A stretch of DNA of 64,000 nt from an uncultured Lachnospiraceae bacterium (GTDB lineage Bacteria > Bacillota > Clostridia > Lachnospirales > Lachnospiraceae), in NCBI GenBank assembly GCA_902761585.1, contig CACWKX010000014.1, positions 1 to 64,000 of the forward strand, read 5' to 3'. Below, one piece after another: positions 14,757-24,964 of the stretch; position 1 is the stretch's first letter; each line of letters opens with the position of its first letter. The position numbers and the translations under genes are program-made. The notes under the pieces are model-generated. The model saw only the letters and a program-made list of their open reading frames with translations. It was not told where the DNA came from and did no database searches.

Positions 14757-14785
14757 ATTCTATCCTCAGGAATTTGAATTGTAAA
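14757..14785 (-). promoter_or_regulatory. Sigma-A promoter of the DUF402 gene
   Basis: On the minus strand TTTACA (14780-14785) and TAGAAT (14757-14762) are 17 bases apart, close to consensus, about 48 bases before the DUF402 start. In the rest of the 14710-15017 gap I see no gene, repeat or clear hairpin; a galT promoter must lie there but is not obvious. Confidence 0.65.
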
Positions 14786-15017
14786 TACAGCTTTACGCAT
14801 TTAAAAAGAAAGATTTGAATAATGGAATCGCTTCGCAGTCAGAATTTACAGACAAGTGGCGGAAAGTTGTGCAAAGTTCTCAGGACTGGTTGTTCTGCCG
14901 GATTTCAGATGATAAAATCAGTGGGAACCGGCAGTTTATCGGCAGATCAGAAAGACGAGGACTGTGCAGCAGGCGGCTGGTTATGGACAGAGCAGAAAGC
15001 AGGAGCGGAGGCATGGG

Positions 15018-16559
15018 ATGATTCAGAATGCGGTTGCGGAACTGGTGAAATATGGTTATGTGACAGGGCTTCTTGAGGCCGAGGACCGGATCTGGGCAGC
15101 GAACGCGCTGATCCGGGAGCTCGGACTGGACGACCTCACAGAGAAAGCGGAAGCCAGAATTTTTGAAGAGAATATGACAGCTGAGGAAGCGAGAAAGAGG
15201 CTTCCGGAGATCCTTGATACGCTCTGCGATTATGCGGCAGAGAAGGGGATGATCGCGGACAACACGGTGACATACCGCGATCTGTTTGACACAAAGCTGA
15301 TGGGATATCTGACTCCGAGACCATCGGAGGTGAATCGGAAGTTTTCCGCCCTTTACGCGAAAAGTCCGCGTGAGGCGACGGACTGGTATTATATGTTCAG
15401 TCAGGACACCAATTATATCAGAAGGGACCGGATTGCAAAGGATATGCGGTGGCTGGCGCCCACGGAGTACGGGGATCTCGACATCACGATCAACTTGTCC
15501 AAGCCGGAGAAGGATCCGCGGGCAATCGCCGCGGCTCGCAATGCAGCCCAGACGGCCTATCCGAAGTGTCAGCTCTGTTATGAGAATGTCGGATATGCCG
15601 GCAGAATGAATCATCCGGCGCGGGAAAACCACCGTGTGATTCCGATCCGGATCGCGGGCGGGGACTGGTGCCTTCAGTACTCTCCGTATGTCTACTATAA
15701 TGAACACTGTATTGTGTTCAACTCGAAGCACGTGCCGATGAAGATTGACCGCAGCGCGTTTGAAAAGTTGTTTGACTTTGTCAGGCAGTTCCCGCATTAC
15801 TTTGTCGGATCGAATGCGGATCTCCCGATTGTCGGCGGATCGATTCTGGCGCATGAACATTTCCAGGGCGGACATTACGAATTCGCGATGGCAAAGGCCG
15901 GGATTGAGCGTGAGCTGTCCTTCAGAGGATATGAGGATGTCAAGGCCGGCATCGTGAAGTGGCCGATGTCGGTGATCCGGCTGAACGGGGAGGAGCCGGC
16001 CAGAATCGTCGACCTGGCGGACAGAATCCTGAAGGCCTGGAGAGCCTACACAGATGAGTCGGCATTCATTTTTGCGGAGACAGAGGGGGAGAAGCACAGC
16101 ACCATCACACCGATCGCGCGCAGAAGAGACGGCCGCTATGAGCTGGATCTGGTGCTTCGGAACAATATCACGACAAAGGAGAATCCGCTGGGCGTCTTTC
16201 ACCCGCATGCGGAGAAGCACCATATCAAGAAGGAGAACATCGGACTGATCGAGGTGATGGGCTGTGCGATCCTTCCGGCAAGACTTAAAAAAGAGATGGC
16301 AGATCTGAAGCAGGCTGTTCTTGCCGGCCGCGATATCCATGGAGATGAGGAGCTTGGAAAGCACGCGGACTGGATGGACGGCATCCTGAAGAAGTATGCG
16401 GACATCAGGGAGCAGAACATTGATGAGATCCTGAAAACGGAGATCGGAATTGTCTTTGCAGGAGTGCTTGAGGATGCCGGTGTGTTCAAGCGGACGGCTG
16501 AGGGGCAGGCTGCATTTCTCCGGTTTGTGGAATCGGTCAATGCAGGACAGCCTGCTTGA
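15018..16559 (+). CDS. galT: UDP-glucose--hexose-1-phosphate uridylyltransferase, class II
   Basis: The 513-residue enzyme exchanges UMP between UDP-glucose and galactose-1-phosphate in the Leloir pathway. It matches the Firmicute-type (class II) GalT: the start MIQNAVAELVKYGYVTGLLE, then LTPRPSEVNRKF, DITINLSKPEKDPRAIA, CQLCYENVGYAGR, and HEHFQGGHYEFAM, where the His pair sits in the active site. I chose the ATG at 15018, six bases after CGGAGG; upstream in-frame codons give atypical sequence. No galK or galE is next to it, so it is separated from the rest of the pathway. Confidence 0.93.
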   Translation: MIQNAVAELVKYGYVTGLLEAEDRIWAANALIRELGLDDLTEKAEARIFEENMTAEEARKRLPEILDTLCDYAAEKGMIADNTVTYRDLFDTKLMGYLTPRPSEVNRKFSALYAKSPREATDWYYMFSQDTNYIRRDRIAKDMRWLAPTEYGDLDITINLSKPEKDPRAIAAARNAAQTAYPKCQLCYENVGYAGRMNHPARENHRVIPIRIAGGDWCLQYSPYVYYNEHCIVFNSKHVPMKIDRSAFEKLFDFVRQFPHYFVGSNADLPIVGGSILAHEHFQGGHYEFAMAKAGIERELSFRGYEDVKAGIVKWPMSVIRLNGEEPARIVDLADRILKAWRAYTDESAFIFAETEGEKHSTITPIARRRDGRYELDLVLRNNITTKENPLGVFHPHAEKHHIKKENIGLIEVMGCAILPARLKKEMADLKQAVLAGRDIHGDEELGKHADWMDGILKKYADIREQNIDEILKTEIGIVFAGVLEDAGVFKRTAEGQAAFLRFVESVNAGQPA

Positions 16560-16745
16560 CGGTCCGGGCAGAAAACGGTAACATGAAACTCTGCAGCCTG
16601 GCTCCGGATGGAGACGGGCAAAATCAAATACCTGTCAGACGGAACAGGAAGAAGATGAGCGCCAGGTGGGGAAGCTTTCCTGCTGGTGCGCCAGAGAATG
16701 CTGGAGGAAAGCAAGAGGGCTTTCCGGAAGATGCGGGAGAGGGAC

Positions 16746-18185
16746 ATGGCAGAAAAGAAGTTTGTCGAAGAGATCACCTCGATGGAGGATGATTTCGCAC
16801 AATGGTACACGGATGTTGTCAAGAAGGCAGAGCTGACCGGCTATACTCAGGTTAAGGGATTCATGGTCATCAAGCCTGCCGGGTATGCGATCTGGGAAAA
16901 TATCCAGCATGAGCTTGATCGGAGGTTCAAGGAGACGGGGGTTGAGAATGTCTATCTTCCCTGCCTGATCCCGGAGAGTCTGCTGAATAAGGAAAAGGAG
17001 CACGTGGAAGGGTTTGCACCGGAAGTCGCATGGGTGACATATGGGGGTACCCAGCAGCTCGAGGAGCGTATGTGTGTTCGTCCGACGAGCGAGACACTGT
17101 TTTCCGACTTCTATGCGAAGGATGTCCACTCCTACAGGGATCTTCCGAGACTTTACAACCAGTGGTGCTCGGTTGTGCGCTGGGAGAAGACAACCCGGCC
17201 GTTTTTGAGGTCAAGAGAGTTTTTGTGGCAGGAGGGCCACACCATCCACGCGACCGCGAAGGAAGCGGAGGACAGGACGACCCAGATGCTGAATCTGTAT
17301 GCGGATTTTCTGGAGCAGTTTCTTGCCATTCCGGTTGTCCGTGGACAGAAGACAGAGAAGGAAAAGTTTGCCGGCGCGGTTGCAACCTATACGGTCGAGG
17401 CGCTGATGCACGACGGGAAGGCGCTGCAGTGCGGAACGTCCCACAACTTCGGAGACGGATTCGCCAGAGCATACGGCATTCAGTTTGTGGATAAGGACAA
17501 CACTCAGAAGTACGTTTATCAGACCTCATGGGGGATGACGACAAGACTGATCGGTGCCATCATCATGGTGCATGGTGATAACTCTGGACTGAAGCTTCCG
17601 CCGTTGGTTGCGCCTGTTCAGGTCATGGTGATCCCGGTCCAGCAGAAGAAGGAAGGGGTGCTTGACAAGGCCGAGGAGCTGAAGAGGGTTCTGACGTCAG
17701 CCGGCATCCGTGCTCGTCTGGACGATGCGGACAAGAGCCCGGGCTGGAAGTTCTCCGACCAGGAGATGCGCGGCATTCCGGTTCGTGTCGAGATCGGACC
17801 AAAGGATATTGAGAAAGGACAGTGCGTCATCGTCCGCAGGGATACACGTGAAAAGATCGTTGCACCGCTTGAGGGGATTGCGGATAAGGTGAAGGAAGTC
17901 CTGGATCAGATCCAGCATGATATGTACGAGAATGCGAGGGCGCGCCGCGATGCGATGACCTACACCGCGACCACAAAAGAAGAATTCACCGAGATCGCGA
18001 ACACGAAGCCGGGCTTCATCAAGGCTATGTGGTGCGGGGATGTCGCCTGTGAGAATGCGATCAAGGACGAGCTCGGAGGCGTTACAAGCCGCTGCATTCC
18101 GTTCCGGCAGGAACATCTTTCTGATACCTGCGTCTGGTGCGGGCGCCCGGCAAAGAAGATGGTGTACTGGGGCAAGGCATATTGA
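16746..18185 (+). CDS. proS: Prolyl-tRNA synthetase, archaeal/eukaryal type
   Basis: This 479-residue class II synthetase charges tRNA-Pro. It lacks the editing domain of the long bacterial form. Class II motifs show as VRPTSET and [18 protein letters not shown]. An anticodon-binding domain follows (about residues 285-390), and a C-terminal zinc-type domain has [13 protein letters not shown] and [10 protein letters not shown], ending in the conserved Tyr (WGKAY). I chose the ATG at 16746 ([10 protein letters not shown]), preceded by GGGAG; the frame extends 20 codons further upstream. No T-box leader motif was seen in the 186-base gap before it. Confidence 0.95.
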   Translation: MAEKKFVEEITSMEDDFAQWYTDVVKKAELTGYTQVKGFMVIKPAGYAIWENIQHELDRRFKETGVENVYLPCLIPESLLNKEKEHVEGFAPEVAWVTYGGTQQLEERMCVRPTSETLFSDFYAKDVHSYRDLPRLYNQWCSVVRWEKTTRPFLRSREFLWQEGHTIHATAKEAEDRTTQMLNLYADFLEQFLAIPVVRGQKTEKEKFAGAVATYTVEALMHDGKALQCGTSHNFGDGFARAYGIQFVDKDNTQKYVYQTSWGMTTRLIGAIIMVHGDNSGLKLPPLVAPVQVMVIPVQQKKEGVLDKAEELKRVLTSAGIRARLDDADKSPGWKFSDQEMRGIPVRVEIGPKDIEKGQCVIVRRDTREKIVAPLEGIADKVKEVLDQIQHDMYENARARRDAMTYTATTKEEFTEIANTKPGFIKAMWCGDVACENAIKDELGGVTSRCIPFRQEHLSDTCVWCGRPAKKMVYWGKAY

Positions 18186-18358
18186 TCTTCATGGCAGTGC
18201 GCATGTGCGGCAGCAAAAGAGTCTTTCGGACTGTACATGCAGGAGATGGCAGACAGACATGAAGCATTGCATGCAGCGGACGGTAAAGGCGGAGGAAATC
18301 CAGACAGGGTTTCCTTCGCTGTTTGCTGTACGGCAAAGGAATATCATACAGGGAATCA

Positions 18359-19345
18359 ATGAAATCAATGAATATGAGAAAATCAATGACAGTCACAAAG
18401 ACGCTTCTCCTTGTTCTGACCGCATTTATCTGGGGGTTTACCTTCTCCTTCCAGAGCATTGCGACAAAGTATGTCGGGACCTATACGTATCTGGCCTGCA
18501 GAAGCTGGATCGCGGTCCTGTTCCTGATCCCGGTGATCCGCGTTTCTGACAGGATCAGACTGAAGCAGACAGGGAGCTGTCCTGCACCGGCAACGGCGCA
18601 GCAGAAGAGAGCGCTGTGGATCGCGGGTGCTGCCAGTGGTGCTGTGCTATGCATGGCAAGTGCTTTTCAGCAGACGGGGATTGCGACCACAACGACCGCG
18701 AAGGCGAGCTTCATCACGGCGATGTATGTCATTCTTGTCCCGATTTTTTCCATGTTTCTTGGAAAAAAGACTGAACGGAAGATCTGGTTCTGTGTAGCTG
18801 TCTCGATTGTGGGACTGTATTTTCTCTGCTTCAAGGCTGGCTCCCTTGAAGGCTTCGGGGGAGGGGATGCGCTGATGCTCTGCGCAGCGGCCGGGTTTGC
18901 CATTCAAATCCTGGTGATCGATCACTTTTCCCCGGGACTTGACCCGGTCCGGCTCAGTCAGCGTCAGGTGCTGTTCCAGGGAGTCATTGCAACCGTGATG
19001 ATGCTGGTGCTGGAGCACCCGACGGCCTATGGGCTGCTGCATGCGGCCGTCTCGATCGTCTTCGCGGGGGTTCTCTCAAGCGGAGTGGCCTACACACTCC
19101 AGATCACCGGACAGAAAGGGCTGAATCCGACAATTGCTTCGATTGCAATGTGCCTGGAGAGTGTCTTCGGGGCGATCGGAGGATGGCTGATTCTCGGTCA
19201 GCGGCTGAGCGGCAGGGAGATCCTGGGCTGTGCGCTGATGTTCACTGCCATCGTGCTGGCACAGCTGCCGCCGCTTCCGGCAGGGAAGAGAGCAGGACAG
19301 ATCCAACATACCGATATTCACTATGAACAAGGAGCACAGTCATGA
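18359..19345 (+). CDS. EamA/DMT-family transporter
   Basis: The 328-residue protein has about ten hydrophobic segments in two EamA repeats. The first begins with LVLTAFIWGFTFSFQSIA, the second with GLYFLCFKAG and AAAGFAIQILVID. The family exports or imports small metabolites such as amino acids; the substrate cannot be told here. AGGGA lies four bases before the ATG at 18359, and two more in-frame ATGs follow within 15 bases, so the exact start is uncertain. It overlaps the next gene by four bases, which suggests coupling. Confidence 0.82.
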   Translation: MKSMNMRKSMTVTKTLLLVLTAFIWGFTFSFQSIATKYVGTYTYLACRSWIAVLFLIPVIRVSDRIRLKQTGSCPAPATAQQKRALWIAGAASGAVLCMASAFQQTGIATTTTAKASFITAMYVILVPIFSMFLGKKTERKIWFCVAVSIVGLYFLCFKAGSLEGFGGGDALMLCAAAGFAIQILVIDHFSPGLDPVRLSQRQVLFQGVIATVMMLVLEHPTAYGLLHAAVSIVFAGVLSSGVAYTLQITGQKGLNPTIASIAMCLESVFGAIGGWLILGQRLSGREILGCALMFTAIVLAQLPPLPAGKRAGQIQHTDIHYEQGAQS

Positions 19346-19686
19346 AACTGGTTGTGATTGTATTGAACAAGCTTGAGTGCATGGAGGATCTTCTGTCGGA
19401 ATTTTCTGCCAGACATCTGCAGGGAGCGACGATTCTGAGCTCCCACGGGATGATGCAGGAGCTCAGCGAGGAAGATGAGCTTCGCTTTGTCCTGTCTCTC
19501 CGGAACATTCTGAATCCGACGCACAAGGAAAACAGGACGATTTTCATGGCTGCGACGGATGACAAGGTTCCGAGTATCATCGAAGCGGTCAACAAGGTGA
19601 CAGGAGGGCTGGAGCATGGAGATACCGGCATCCTCTTCACACTGCCGATCGAGCATTTGGAAGGGTTCAAGGTAAAGGAATCATGA
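19342..19686 (+). CDS. PII-like small signalling protein
   Basis: This 114-residue protein has the alternating beta-alpha pattern of the PII/GlnB-like fold: MKLVVIVLNKLECMEDLLSE, then a strand with GATILSSHGMM, a charged middle, and TGILFTLPIEHLEGF at the end. It lacks the uridylylation-loop sequence of true GlnB. It sits directly before and overlaps a cation/proton antiporter gene by four bases. PII-like proteins paired with transporters often sense nucleotides and gate the partner; here that is an inference from position and fold. Confidence 0.6.
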   Translation: MKLVVIVLNKLECMEDLLSEFSARHLQGATILSSHGMMQELSEEDELRFVLSLRNILNPTHKENRTIFMAATDDKVPSIIEAVNKVTGGLEHGDTGILFTLPIEHLEGFKVKES

Positions 19687-20882
19687 CACCGGATTTGAAT
19701 GTCCTTGCCAATCTTGGCATTATGGTTCTGTCTGGCATATTTATGGGAAGGCTGATGAAGCATCTCAGGCTTCCGAATGTGACAGGGTACCTGATTGCAG
19801 GACTTCTGCTTGGACCATATTTCCTGCCGGCACTGGGGATTCCATTTTCGGTGCTGTCCGAGTCATTCATCAACAATATGACAATCATCCCGGAGGCTGC
19901 TCTGGGATTCATTGCGTTCTCGATTGGAAATGAATTCAAGCGGTCATATTTCCGGCAGGTCGGGACGGCACCTGTCATCATTGCCTGCCTCGAATCTTTG
20001 TTTGCCGTCGTGTTTGTTGCAGGAATGATGATTCTGACGGGGTATTCTGTCCCGTTTTCCCTTGTTCTGGGGTCAATCGCGGCAGCGACTGCACCGGCAT
20101 CTACCATTATGGTCATCAACCAGTACAGGGCAAGGGGACCGGTGACGAAGACACTGCTCTCGGTTGTCGCGCTCGATGACGCGATTGCGCTGGTCCTGTT
20201 TTCTGTCTGCATGGCAGCTGCGCAGTCGATCAAGGGTGGAGCGGCCAATCTGGCATGGGCCATTTTCCGGCCAGTCCTGGAGATCTTCGGGGCACTGGCG
20301 CTCGGAATTCTGCTTGGCATACTGATGCTGATTCCAATGCGCAGGTTCCATAAGCATGGAAATCGGCTTGCACTCGTGTGCGGCTTTCTCTTTCTGGGTA
20401 TCGGACTGGCAGACCGGTTCGGACTCAGCTCCCTGATGCTGTGCATGGGAATGGGAGCAGCCGTAGCGAATCTGTCCCGGGAAGCAAACAGCATTCTGGA
20501 TGTGGCGGAATCCATCACGGCACCCATCTATATTCTGTTTTTTGTCGCGTCTGGTGCCAGCCTTCAGGTGAAAATGCTCGGGAAGATTGGACTGATCGGG
20601 GTCATTTACATCGTCTTCCGCTTCGTGGGCAAATGGTTCGGCTCCTGGCTTGGCGGCAGGATCGGACATGCGGGCAGAAATGTCAGTCATTATCTGGGAC
20701 CTTGTCTTCTGCCGCAGGCAGGTGTGGCGATCGGACTGACACTGGTGGCGGGGAATGTTGTTCCAAAGTACGCGGCGCAGATCCGCGCGGTTGTGCTTGC
20801 CGGGACGCTGGTCTATGAGCTTGCCGGGCCTGCCGTGACGAAGATGAGCCTGGTGAGAGCCGGAGAGATCAGATCCAGCTGA
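19683..20882 (+). CDS. CPA2-type cation/proton antiporter
   Basis: The 399-residue membrane protein has about twelve segments, with a start typical of the CPA2 family (LANLGIMVLSGIFMGRLMKHL, LPNVTGYLIAGLLLGPYF). The APASTIMVI segment and later ALDDAIALVLFSVC place acidic residues where the family carries ions. No C-terminal TrkA-N or other cytoplasmic regulatory domain is present. That may be why a separate PII-like protein is encoded just before it. Likely function is Na+ or K+ efflux in exchange for protons. Confidence 0.85.
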   Translation: MTPDLNVLANLGIMVLSGIFMGRLMKHLRLPNVTGYLIAGLLLGPYFLPALGIPFSVLSESFINNMTIIPEAALGFIAFSIGNEFKRSYFRQVGTAPVIIACLESLFAVVFVAGMMILTGYSVPFSLVLGSIAAATAPASTIMVINQYRARGPVTKTLLSVVALDDAIALVLFSVCMAAAQSIKGGAANLAWAIFRPVLEIFGALALGILLGILMLIPMRRFHKHGNRLALVCGFLFLGIGLADRFGLSSLMLCMGMGAAVANLSREANSILDVAESITAPIYILFFVASGASLQVKMLGKIGLIGVIYIVFRFVGKWFGSWLGGRIGHAGRNVSHYLGPCLLPQAGVAIGLTLVAGNVVPKYAAQIRAVVLAGTLVYELAGPAVTKMSLVRAGEIRSS

Positions 20883-20906
20883 GAATCCATCTCTGCAATA
20901 GGCCAG

Positions 20907-20954
20907 AGGAGCCGGGGAGAGGCGAAGGATGCCGCTCCTGCAGGCTCCTTTTTC
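20907..20954 (+). terminator. Intrinsic terminator after antiporter gene
   Basis: AGGAGCC (20907-20913) pairs with GGCTCCT (20943-20949) around a larger structured loop and is followed by TTTTCCC. Confidence 0.65.
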
Positions 20955-21019
20955 CCGTTTTACGCAAGGCCGTATTGGATGTGCGGGATTGAGATCCTGC
21001 CCTGTCCATATTCCGGCAG

Positions 21020-21048
21020 TTGAGCGGCAGCAGGCGGGATGCTATAAT
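21020..21048 (+). promoter_or_regulatory. Sigma-A promoter of murE
   Basis: TTGAGC (21020-21025) and a perfect TATAAT (21043-21048) are 17 bases apart, about 95 bases before the murE start. Confidence 0.8.
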
Positions 21049-21142
21049 GAGGGGAAAGTTCTGCAAATTTCATGGAACTGATGCAGAGCTGCGCTGACGG
21101 TCTGCGTCAGGGCAGTCCGGATTGATAAGAGGAGAAAGTCGA

Positions 21143-22645
21143 ATGGCAGACTATAAACTGAAGGAACTTCTGAAGGACGTCCCGTATCAGGTGCTCTGCG
21201 GAGAGGATGGGACAGCGGTCACGGAGATCGTGAATGATTCCAGAAAGGCCAGAGAGGGCGCTGTCTTCGTCTGCATCAAGGGAGCAGTTGCGGACGGCCA
21301 TAAATACATCCCGGATGTTCTGAAGAAGAATGTATCCGCGATCATTGTGGAAGACGAGGTCGACCTGAAGGCGTACGGAACCGATGCTGACGGCGTGACA
21401 TTTATCAAAACAGATGATACCCGGATTGCGATGGCACGTATGGCGGCTGTCTACTATGGCAATCCGTCCTCGAAGCTGAAGATGATCGGTGTGACAGGGA
21501 CGAAGGGGAAGACCACGACGACCTATATGGTCAAGGCCATTCTCGAGCAGGCCGGTTACAAGGTCGGGCTGATCGGAACGATTGAGACATTGATCGGATC
21601 GGAGCAGATCCCAAGCGCCAACACGACACCGGAGTCCCTGACGCTTCAGGGGTATCTGGCGCGGATGGTGAAGGCAGGCTGTCAGGTTGTCGTGATGGAG
21701 GTTTCCTCGCAGGCGCTGATGCTTCACAGAGTCGAGGGAATCGAGTTTGATATCGGTGTCTTCACGAATATCTCTGCAGACCATATCGGGCCGGGGGAGC
21801 ACTCCTCCTTCGATGATTACATGGAATGCAAAAGCAGGCTGTTTCGGATGTGCAGAACCGGAATCTTCAATGGAGATGATATTCACCTTGGCAGGATTCT
21901 GGAGGGACATACCTGCAGCGTTGAGACGTTCGGCTTGAAGGAGACGGACAACCTTTATGCAGAGAATGGAAAGCTGATCTATCATCCGGGATATCTCGGG
22001 ACTTCCTTTGACGTGAAGGGGGAACTGAACTTCCATGTTGTGACGGACATTCCGGGACGGTTCAGTGTCTACAATGCGCTCTGTGCCATTGCGATCTGCA
22101 GACATTTTGACGTGAAGGAGGAAGATTACCTGAAGGCGCTGAAGGATGTCCGCGTCAAGGGTCGTGTGGAAATGGTCAAGGTCAGCGATGATTTTATCCT
22201 GCTGATTGACTATGCGCACAACGCAATGGCGCTCTCCAGCATTCTGACGACCCTGAGAGAATACCATCCGGGCAGACTGGTCTGCGTGTTCGGCTGCGGT
22301 GGAAACCGCGCCAGGTCGAGACGGTACGAGATGGGAGAGGTATCCGGCAGGATGGCCGATTTTACGATCATCACGTCCGACAATCCCAGGTATGAGAATC
22401 CGGAGGCGATCATGGATGACATCGAGGTCGGCATGAAGAAGACGACCGGGAAATATATCCGGATCACGGACCGGAAGGAAGCGATCGCCTATGCCATCCG
22501 TCACGGAAAGCCGGGCGACATCATCGTGCTGGCCGGCAAGGGGCACGAGGACTACCAGGAGATCAACGGGAAGAAATACCCGATGGATGAGCGGGTGCTG
22601 ATCCGTGACATCCTCGCAGAGGATGAAAAAGGCAAGCGCATGTAA
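21143..22645 (+). CDS. murE: UDP-MurNAc-tripeptide synthetase, meso-DAP type
   Basis: The 500-residue cytoplasmic ligase adds the third residue to the peptidoglycan stem peptide. The N-terminal UDP-binding domain has IVNDSRKAREGAVFVCIKG. The ATP site is VTGTKGKTTTTYM (about residue 118). The C-terminal domain has DNPR (about residue 413), the motif typical of meso-diaminopimelate-adding enzymes; lysine-adding forms differ there. GAGGAGAAAG precedes the ATG at 21143. It is followed at 28 bases by priA, with a consensus promoter upstream of the pair. Confidence 0.93.
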   Translation: MADYKLKELLKDVPYQVLCGEDGTAVTEIVNDSRKAREGAVFVCIKGAVADGHKYIPDVLKKNVSAIIVEDEVDLKAYGTDADGVTFIKTDDTRIAMARMAAVYYGNPSSKLKMIGVTGTKGKTTTTYMVKAILEQAGYKVGLIGTIETLIGSEQIPSANTTPESLTLQGYLARMVKAGCQVVVMEVSSQALMLHRVEGIEFDIGVFTNISADHIGPGEHSSFDDYMECKSRLFRMCRTGIFNGDDIHLGRILEGHTCSVETFGLKETDNLYAENGKLIYHPGYLGTSFDVKGELNFHVVTDIPGRFSVYNALCAIAICRHFDVKEEDYLKALKDVRVKGRVEMVKVSDDFILLIDYAHNAMALSSILTTLREYHPGRLVCVFGCGGNRARSRRYEMGEVSGRMADFTIITSDNPRYENPEAIMDDIEVGMKKTTGKYIRITDRKEAIAYAIRHGKPGDIIVLAGKGHEDYQEINGKKYPMDERVLIRDILAEDEKGKRM

Positions 22646-22673
22646 CTGTCCGTGCAGATGAGTCAGGAGGGCT

Positions 22674-24887
22674 ATGAGGTTCGCAGATGTGATTGTGGAT
22701 ATTTCCGCCCATGCGCTGGACCGGAGCTTTCAGTACCGGGTGCCGGAGGAATTCGCCGGCAGCTGTGATGTCGGCACGCTTGTCTCGGTTCCGTTCGGAA
22801 AACGGATGGTGACCGGCTATATTGTGGGGTTCTCTGATACACCGAAGATTGAGGAGGAAAAAATCAGGCCGCTCGCGCGGGTTGACAATGAGGCGACAAG
22901 CGAGGAGAGCCGGCTGACCGGGCTGGCGGTCTGGATCAGGGACCGGTATGGCAGTACCTTCCTGCAGGCGCTCCGCACGGTTCTTCCCAAAGAAACAAAG
23001 ATGAAGGTTCGCCAGCAGAAGCGGGTGACGCTGGCGGTTTCTGCAGATGGAGCCCGGCGTGCAGCGGCCGTCTGCCGGGTGAAGAAGCAGAAGGCACGCG
23101 AGCGGCTTCTGGCAGCACTCTCGGAGGAAGAGACCCTTCCCTGGGAGGTTGTCACGCAGAAGCTGAATGTAACGCCGTTTGTTGTCCGGGCGCTGGCGCA
23201 GAAAGGGCTCGTTCGGATAGAGAGCGAGGATGCATACCGGACCCCGAAGCTGCCGGAGGCCTTTTCTCACAAGGGCATCACGCTGAATGCAGAGCAGGAG
23301 AAGATCGTCCGCGCAATCTGCAGCTCCTGGGAAAAGGAGCCGGCGGGACGATACCTGATCCGGGGCGTGACCGGGTCCGGGAAGACGGAGGTCTATATTG
23401 AGTTGATCGCCTTCGCGGTGGAACATGGTCAGCAGGCAATTGTGCTGATCCCCGAGATCGCACTGACCTACCAGACACTGATGCGGTTCTACCACCGATT
23501 CGGAGACCGGGTTTCCATCATCCATTCGAAAATGAGTGCGGGCGAGCGGTCTGACCAGTTCGAACGGGCGCGGCGCGGAGAGATCGATGTGATGATCGGT
23601 CCCAGGTCGGCGCTGTTCACACCGTTCGAGCACCTGGGCATCATCGTGATCGATGAGGAGCACGAGGAGAGCTACAGGAGCGGGCAGGCGCCGCGCTACC
23701 ATGCGCGCGAGGTGGCGTTCCGGCGGGGCGAAATGGAGAAAGCGAAGGTTGTCCTGGGTTCCGCGACGCCCTCACTCGAAGCCTCCTATGCGGCAGAGCG
23801 GGGCCTTTTGAAGGAATTCCGGCTGACACAGCGGGCAGGAAAGTCTGTGCTCCCAAAGGTTGAGATTGTGGATCTGAGGCGGGAGAAGGGGGTCAGCGAC
23901 CGTACCATGATCGGCCGGAGACTTCGAGAAGCCATCCAGGAGACACTGAGCCGGCATGAGCAGGCGATGCTGTTTCTGAACAGAAGAGGGGTGGCTTCAT
24001 TTGTCACCTGCAGAACCTGCGGAGAAGTACTGAAGTGCCCGCACTGCGATGTGGCTCTGACGCTGCATGGGAGAGACCGGCTGGTCTGCCACTATTGCGG
24101 ATATCAGACAAACCTCCCAGACACCTGCCCGTCCTGTGGAAGCCCATTTCTCAGGACATTCAAGGCGGGGACGGAACAGATCGAGCGGGAGGTACGTCAG
24201 CTGTTTCCCTCTGCCGCCGTTCTCCGAATGGACAAGGACACGACGTCAGGGAAGGATGGACAGCTGGAAATTCTTTCAAAATTCGCATCTCATGAGGCGG
24301 ACATCCTGATCGGGACGCAGATGATCGTCAAGGGACATGATTTCCCGGATGTGACGCTGATGGGGATTCTCGCAGCGGATCTTTCGCTGAACGTACCTGA
24401 CTTCAGGGCTGCTGAGCGGACCTTTCAGCTCCTGACACAGGCAGCGGGAAGGGCGGGACGTGCGGAAAAGCCGGGAAGGGTGCTGATCCAGACCTATCAG
24501 CCTGATCATTATGCGATCCAGTGCGCTGCCCGACAGGACTATGACAGCTTCTACCACAGGGAGATGCACTATCGGATGTTATCCGGCTACCCGCCGGCAG
24601 GCGGTCTGCTGCAGGTGCATCTGTCCTGCGCGGACAGGGAACAGCTTGAGGCTGCTGCCGCCCACCTGCGGGGACTGCTTGACCGCATTCTCAGCAACGT
24701 GACGACAGCGGTCGTGCTGGGGCCCTCGGATGAGGCGGTCGGGAAGATTGCCGATGTCTACCACATGGCTATTTATCTGAAGTGCCCGGACAGGCGGGTG
24801 CTGCGTGTGTCAAAGGACAGGATGGAGCGGTATATCGGGGCGAATGAAGGGTTCCGGACGGTCGACATTCAGTTTGACGCAGACTAG
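22674..24887 (+). CDS. priA: Primosomal replication-restart helicase
   Basis: This 737-residue superfamily 2 helicase restarts stalled forks. The N-terminal 3'-DNA-binding domain opens with FADVIVDISAHALDRSFQY. Walker A is RGVTGSGKTEVY (about residue 231) and the DExH box is IVIDEEHEESY (about 325). The zinc region (about 445-490) has four CxxC pairs: CRTC, CPHC, CHYC and CPSC. The helicase C domain carries QAAGRAGRAEKPG. All motifs are intact. The start at 22674 is fixed by GGAGG-rich sequence a few bases upstream and by homology. Confidence 0.95.
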   Translation: MRFADVIVDISAHALDRSFQYRVPEEFAGSCDVGTLVSVPFGKRMVTGYIVGFSDTPKIEEEKIRPLARVDNEATSEESRLTGLAVWIRDRYGSTFLQALRTVLPKETKMKVRQQKRVTLAVSADGARRAAAVCRVKKQKARERLLAALSEEETLPWEVVTQKLNVTPFVVRALAQKGLVRIESEDAYRTPKLPEAFSHKGITLNAEQEKIVRAICSSWEKEPAGRYLIRGVTGSGKTEVYIELIAFAVEHGQQAIVLIPEIALTYQTLMRFYHRFGDRVSIIHSKMSAGERSDQFERARRGEIDVMIGPRSALFTPFEHLGIIVIDEEHEESYRSGQAPRYHAREVAFRRGEMEKAKVVLGSATPSLEASYAAERGLLKEFRLTQRAGKSVLPKVEIVDLRREKGVSDRTMIGRRLREAIQETLSRHEQAMLFLNRRGVASFVTCRTCGEVLKCPHCDVALTLHGRDRLVCHYCGYQTNLPDTCPSCGSPFLRTFKAGTEQIEREVRQLFPSAAVLRMDKDTTSGKDGQLEILSKFASHEADILIGTQMIVKGHDFPDVTLMGILAADLSLNVPDFRAAERTFQLLTQAAGRAGRAEKPGRVLIQTYQPDHYAIQCAARQDYDSFYHREMHYRMLSGYPPAGGLLQVHLSCADREQLEAAAAHLRGLLDRILSNVTTAVVLGPSDEAVGKIADVYHMAIYLKCPDRRVLRVSKDRMERYIGANEGFRTVDIQFDAD

Positions 24888-24964
24888 AAAGCAGCCTATC
24901 TGAAACAGGATGGATGATGGAAACCGGACGACAGCGTGCCGGATATAAGGAAAGGATGAGAGAT

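Noticed and set aside
14880..16364. Long open frame on the minus strand opposite galT
   Set aside because: It is antisense to an intact galT, and its translation is rich in Arg, His, Leu and Ser without motifs, as expected for a shadow of a GC-rich gene.
16560..16745. Possible T-box leader before proS
   Set aside because: No AGGGTGG-type T-box sequence or terminator-antiterminator pair was found in the gap.
21107..22546. 479-codon minus-strand frame opposite murE
   Set aside because: It mirrors murE codon structure and has no family features; murE is complete with its promoter.
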